A model generated the notes under the pieces. That model ran no database searches. It was given only the letters and a program-made list of their open reading frames with translations, and had not been told where the DNA came from. Shown piece after piece: positions 4,407 through 7,246 of a DNA stretch of 7,246 nt (position 1 is its first letter; the number at the start of each line of letters is the position of its first letter). Source of the DNA: JASFQI01 sp050115555. GTDB lineage: Bacteria > Desulfobacterota > DSM-4660 > Desulfatiglandales > HGW-15. A program made the translations under genes and the position numbers. Where the stretch lies: assembly GCA_050115555.1 (NCBI GenBank), contig JASFQI010000252.1, positions 1 through 7,246 of the forward strand, written 5' to 3'.

Positions 4407-7246
4407 TCGCTCGCCCCTGCTTCCAGCCCTTCTCCCTCACACGGCCCGCGCCCGTTCGGCACGGCGCCGTTTTCGAGCAGAGCATTCAAGTCCCAGTCCA
4501 CGGGCAGCCGGACCCTCCGGTCTTCCCGCTTGCGGCGGTATACGAGGTAGCCGTTTTCCAGACCAAAAAGAAACAGCCTGCGGGTCACATCCACATCCGC
4601 CCGGCAGTAGGAGGTCAGGCTCTCCATGTCCCCCTCGCGGAACCACGCCACGGCCTGAAGCCCATCGGCCGTTTTTCCCTGCTGCAGCGTTTCCCGGGCC
4701 AGGTGGTCCAGCCCCAGGCGAAATCCCAGCCGCTTATGAAGGTCCTCGAGGATATCAAAGGTGTTCAGCTCTTTCAAATCCCAGGCTGCGTAAGCCCCCA
4801 GGACACGGTAGTCGAATCGTTTCACGTTGAACCCTACGACCAAATCGGCCCGCTCCAGGAGCGCGAGGAGATCGTCCACCTCGTCCTCGGTGTAACTGAG
4901 GAACCGCTCCGTGCGGCTGTCATATGCCACGGCCACGGAAATCCGCATGAGATGGGCGTTTTGCCATCCCCCCACCTCCTGGGCCAGCATACGGGTCTCG
5001 AGATCCAGGTAGATCACCCGGGGACGCCCGGCCCCCGGCTCCTCCGGCGCCTCCTCCGCCTCCGGACCCGGGAGGGCGTCCGGTGCGTTCTCCTCCCCCC
5101 GGCTCTCCAGAGGAACCCGGCCCAGGAGACACTCCAGGACCAGCACGGCCGCAGCCTTGTCCAGCGGCTTGTTTCCCGACCCGCACTTGGGAGAGTGAAT
5201 GCAGGACGGGCAGCCTTCCTCGCACTCACACGAGCGCACGTGCTCCAGGGTTCGTTCCAGGAGCTCGGCCGCCACCTCAAAGCCCCGCTGGGCCAGGCCC
5301 ACGCCCCCCGGGTAGCCGTCGTAGATGAATATCGCCCCCTTTTCCAGCTCCGGATGGTGGGGGTAGCAGATCCCTCCGATGTCGTTGCGATCACACAGGG
5401 CGAAGAGTGGAAACATCCCGATGGCGGCGTGCTCGATGGCGTGAATTCCTCCCATGAAGTGCAGACCCCGGGCCTCCACCATGTCGCGGATCACAGGCTC
5501 GATCTCGATCCAGAACCCCACGGTCTCAAACGTGGTGGAGGGGAGCTCCAGACCGACCACGCCGAGGAGCTCCTGACCGGGCAGGGCCCTCTTCTCATAC
5601 CCGGTGATCTGCTCGGTCACGCGGAGATCCCCCTGCCGGACCACGAAGCGGCCACGGGGACGGCTCCTGTGGACGCGGAGCACGCTCGTCTCCTTGTCCG
5701 AGCGGGTGCGGGTGAAGTATTTGAGGTCAGCCCTCCTTGCGATCACATCCTTTTTGTCCAGGTCCAGGCGATCCACGCAGTAGTGCTCGCCCCGGTGGAG
5801 GTACACGGCCCCGGGATGGCACTCCTTCAGGGCCCTCAGCCCGTCCACGGTTCCGATGGCCTCACCTGTGACCGCATCGAAAATCGTGTAACTCTCTCCC
5901 ACGGACCGGATGTTCACCCCGAGCTGCGGCTGCTTGCGCGCGGCGTACCACGTGGGCGGGTCGTCTGCAGAGCGAATCAGCTCCCCGGAGACCTCGAGGG
6001 ACTCGAGCGTCTTCGGCACATCCGCCGGCCAGGTCTCCCGATCTTCCAGCGTGAGGGGCCGCTCCGCCGCTGCACAGGGCAAATGGGCCCCGGTTACGTA
6101 CGCATTGTCGGGATCCAGCACCGCCGCCTCGTAGGAACGCTCGAAAAGGCTGTCCGGATGGCGCATGAAGTACTGATCCAGCGCGTCCGGCTTGGCGATC
6201 AACGCGACCAGGGACTCCTCTCCGGACCGCCCCACGCGACCTCCCCGCTGCCAGGTGGTCAACACGGTTCCGGGATACCCCACCAGGATGCAGATGTCCA
6301 GGTTCCCGATGTCGATGCCCAGCTCCAGCGCGCTCGTGGAGATGACCCCCAGGAGCCTACCCGCGGCCAGCTTCTTCTCGATCTCACGGCGCGCCTGCGG
6401 CATGAAACCGGCCCGGTAGGAACTGATCCGATCCCGCAGACGTGGAGCCAGCCGGGAAGACCAGACGTGCATGAGCTCCGTGACCTTGCGCGCCTGGGTG
6501 AACGCGATGGTCCGAAACCCCGCCTCCAGGCACTGGACGAAAAGCCGGGCCGCCAGAAAATTGGTCCCTTCCGCGGGGTTCAGGAAGACGAAATGGCGTC
6601 CGGATCGAGGAGCGCCTCCTTTGTCCACTACCTCCACCCGATCCTGAATCAGGCGGCCGCCGAACTCCCCGGGGTTGTCCACCGTGGCCGAAAGGAGGAT
6701 GAACTGTGGGGATGCGCCGTACACCCGGCACATTCTTCGAAGCCGACGCATCACCTGGTTCATGTGGGAGCCGAAAATGCCGCGGTAGGTGTGCACCTCG
6801 TCCAGCACCACGAAAGCCAGATTTTCGAAGAACCGCTGCCACGAGGCGTGATGAGGAAGGATGCCCCGGTGGAGCATATCCGGATTCGTGAAGAGGACGT
6901 TTGGCGGCCGGCTGCGAATCTGTTTTCGGCGGTACGACGAGGTGTCCCCGTCGTAGACCGCTGCCGAGACCGGAGGCCCTTCGAATCCGCTGCAAAACGC
7001 CTGAAAGTTCTTGAACTGATCCTGCTCCAGGGCCTTGAGGGGGAAAAGGTACAGGGCGCGTGCCTCGGGACGCCTGTGAATGGCCTCCATCACGGCCAGA
7101 TTGTAAATCAGGCTCTTTCCGCTGGCCGTGGGCGTTGCCACCAGGACATGGTGTCCCGTTCGAATGCGACGAAGCGCATCGACCTGATGGCGGTACAGGG
7201 CATCGATTCCCAGACGCCCGAGGGCTCGGGCGACGGTGTGAGGCAG
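4370..7246 (-). CDS. mrfA: MrfA-like DEAD/DEAH helicase fused to MrfB-like exonuclease domain (5' partial)
   Basis: The frame is open at the right edge: 958 codons plus TAA. The GTG at 7141 is not the start, since the codons before it supply the Q-motif LYRHQVDAL (fragment residues 17-25). Walker A follows (TASGKS, 40-45), then PLKALEQDQ, DEVH (149-152), SAT (186-188), STSALELGIDIG (303-314) and motif VI QRGGRVGRSG (333-342): a complete SF2 motor. After it come a DUF1998-type region (about 600-660, with YDGYPGGVGLAQRGFE) and a cysteine cluster, CECEEGCPSCIHSPKC (673-688), as in the Zn site of Bacillus MrfA/YprA. A linker rich in Glu, Pro and Ala (about 710-743) leads to an RNase H-like exonuclease: D748/E750 (DLET), N807/D812 (GFNVKRFD) and Y880/D884 (YCRAD), a full DEDDy set resembling MrfB/YprB. 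In Bacillus these separate proteins act together in mitomycin-C repair. The inferred role is 3'-5' unwinding plus resection. It is the first visible gene of the operon. Confidence 0.9.
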   Translation of the reverse strand: MPHTVARALGRLGIDALYRHQVDALRRIRTGHHVLVATPTASGKSLIYNLAVMEAIHRRPEARALYLFPLKALEQDQFKNFQAFCSGFEGPPVSAAVYDGDTSSYRRKQIRSRPPNVLFTNPDMLHRGILPHHASWQRFFENLAFVVLDEVHTYRGIFGSHMNQVMRRLRRMCRVYGASPQFILLSATVDNPGEFGGRLIQDRVEVVDKGGAPRSGRHFVFLNPAEGTNFLAARLFVQCLEAGFRTIAFTQARKVTELMHVWSSRLAPRLRDRISSYRAGFMPQARREIEKKLAAGRLLGVISTSALELGIDIGNLDICILVGYPGTVLTTWQRGGRVGRSGEESLVALIAKPDALDQYFMRHPDSLFERSYEAAVLDPDNAYVTGAHLPCAAAERPLTLEDRETWPADVPKTLESLEVSGELIRSADDPPTWYAARKQPQLGVNIRSVGESYTIFDAVTGEAIGTVDGLRALKECHPGAVYLHRGEHYCVDRLDLDKKDVIARRADLKYFTRTRSDKETSVLRVHRSRPRGRFVVRQGDLRVTEQITGYEKRALPGQELLGVVGLELPSTTFETVGFWIEIEPVIRDMVEARGLHFMGGIHAIEHAAIGMFPLFALCDRNDIGGICYPHHPELEKGAIFIYDGYPGGVGLAQRGFEVAAELLERTLEHVRSCECEEGCPSCIHSPKCGSGNKPLDKAAAVLVLECLLGRVPLESRGEENAPDALPGPEAEEAPEEPGAGRPRVIYLDLETRMLAQEVGGWQNAHLMRISVAVAYDSRTERFLSYTEDEVDDLLALLERADLVVGFNVKRFDYRVLGAYAAWDLKELNTFDILEDLHKRLGFRLGLDHLARETLQQGKTADGLQAVAWFREGDMESLTSYCRADVDVTRRLFLFGLENGYLVYRRKREDRRVRLPVDWDLNALLENGAVPNGRGPCEGEGLEAGASECARAKRPGTRG

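Noticed and set aside
7139..7141. GTG as start codon of the helicase gene
   Set aside because: The frame continues upstream to the window edge and encodes the helicase Q-motif (LYRHQVDAL); starting at the GTG would remove it and leave Walker A at residues 5-10. The true start is outside the window.
4370..7246. DISARM-type or other DUF1998-containing defence system
   Set aside because: DISARM has separate helicase, DUF1998 and PLD proteins plus a methyltransferase. Here the DUF1998-like region is in the helicase itself, and no methyltransferase, PLD or restriction gene is present in the window.
3230..7246. Classical competence comF operon
   Set aside because: The helicase carries a DUF1998-type Zn region and an exonuclease, not the ComFA layout, and no other competence gene is seen; ComF proteins are common in non-competent bacteria.

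Overview
The window reads as chromosomal DNA of a Gram-negative, moderately to highly GC-rich bacterium. A stand-alone heptose-1-phosphate adenylyltransferase (LPS core precursor pathway) points to an outer membrane. A DMSO-reductase-superfamily molybdopterin enzyme suggests anaerobic metabolism. Together with a separate RfaE2 and a YkgJ-type cysteine-cluster protein, this makes an anaerobic Desulfobacterota-like (former Deltaproteobacteria) host the best guess; that is inference, not proof. No mobile element, CRISPR array, tRNA or rRNA was seen.

Layout. Positions 1-1449 (+) hold the C-terminal part of a large molybdopterin oxidoreductase whose N-terminal half lies left of the window. It is followed by a strong 12-bp hairpin (1508-1537), then about 150 bases with no gene. 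Positions 1685-2233 (-) encode an exported protein of unrecognised family, divergent from a small VanZ-like membrane protein (2361-2756, +). The VanZ-like gene has a good sigma70-type promoter and a palindrome in its leader. It converges, with only a 13-base gap, on a minus-strand operon that fills the rest of the window.

The minus-strand operon reads, in order of transcription: a DEAD/DEAH helicase with a DUF1998-type Zn-cysteine domain fused to a DEDDy exonuclease domain (7246-4370, 5' end outside the window), a YkgJ-like cysteine-cluster protein (4406-3984), a ComF-family phosphoribosyltransferase (4009-3230) and RfaE2 (3264-2770). Each gene overlaps the next by 26-37 bases, so translation is probably coupled.

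The most interesting item is the helicase. Its two halves match, in order, the Bacillus subtilis mitomycin-repair pair MrfA (YprA, helicase) and MrfB (YprB, RNase H-like exonuclease), which are separate proteins there. Here they form one polypeptide joined by an acidic, proline-rich linker. A single-chain unwinding and resection enzyme for DNA damage repair is the natural inference. The operon partners do not form an obvious pathway with it, although ComF also belongs to a family tied to DNA uptake. Base composition also changes: four sampled 60-base lines of the left gene average near 50% GC, while sampled lines of the right-hand operon run 63-67%.
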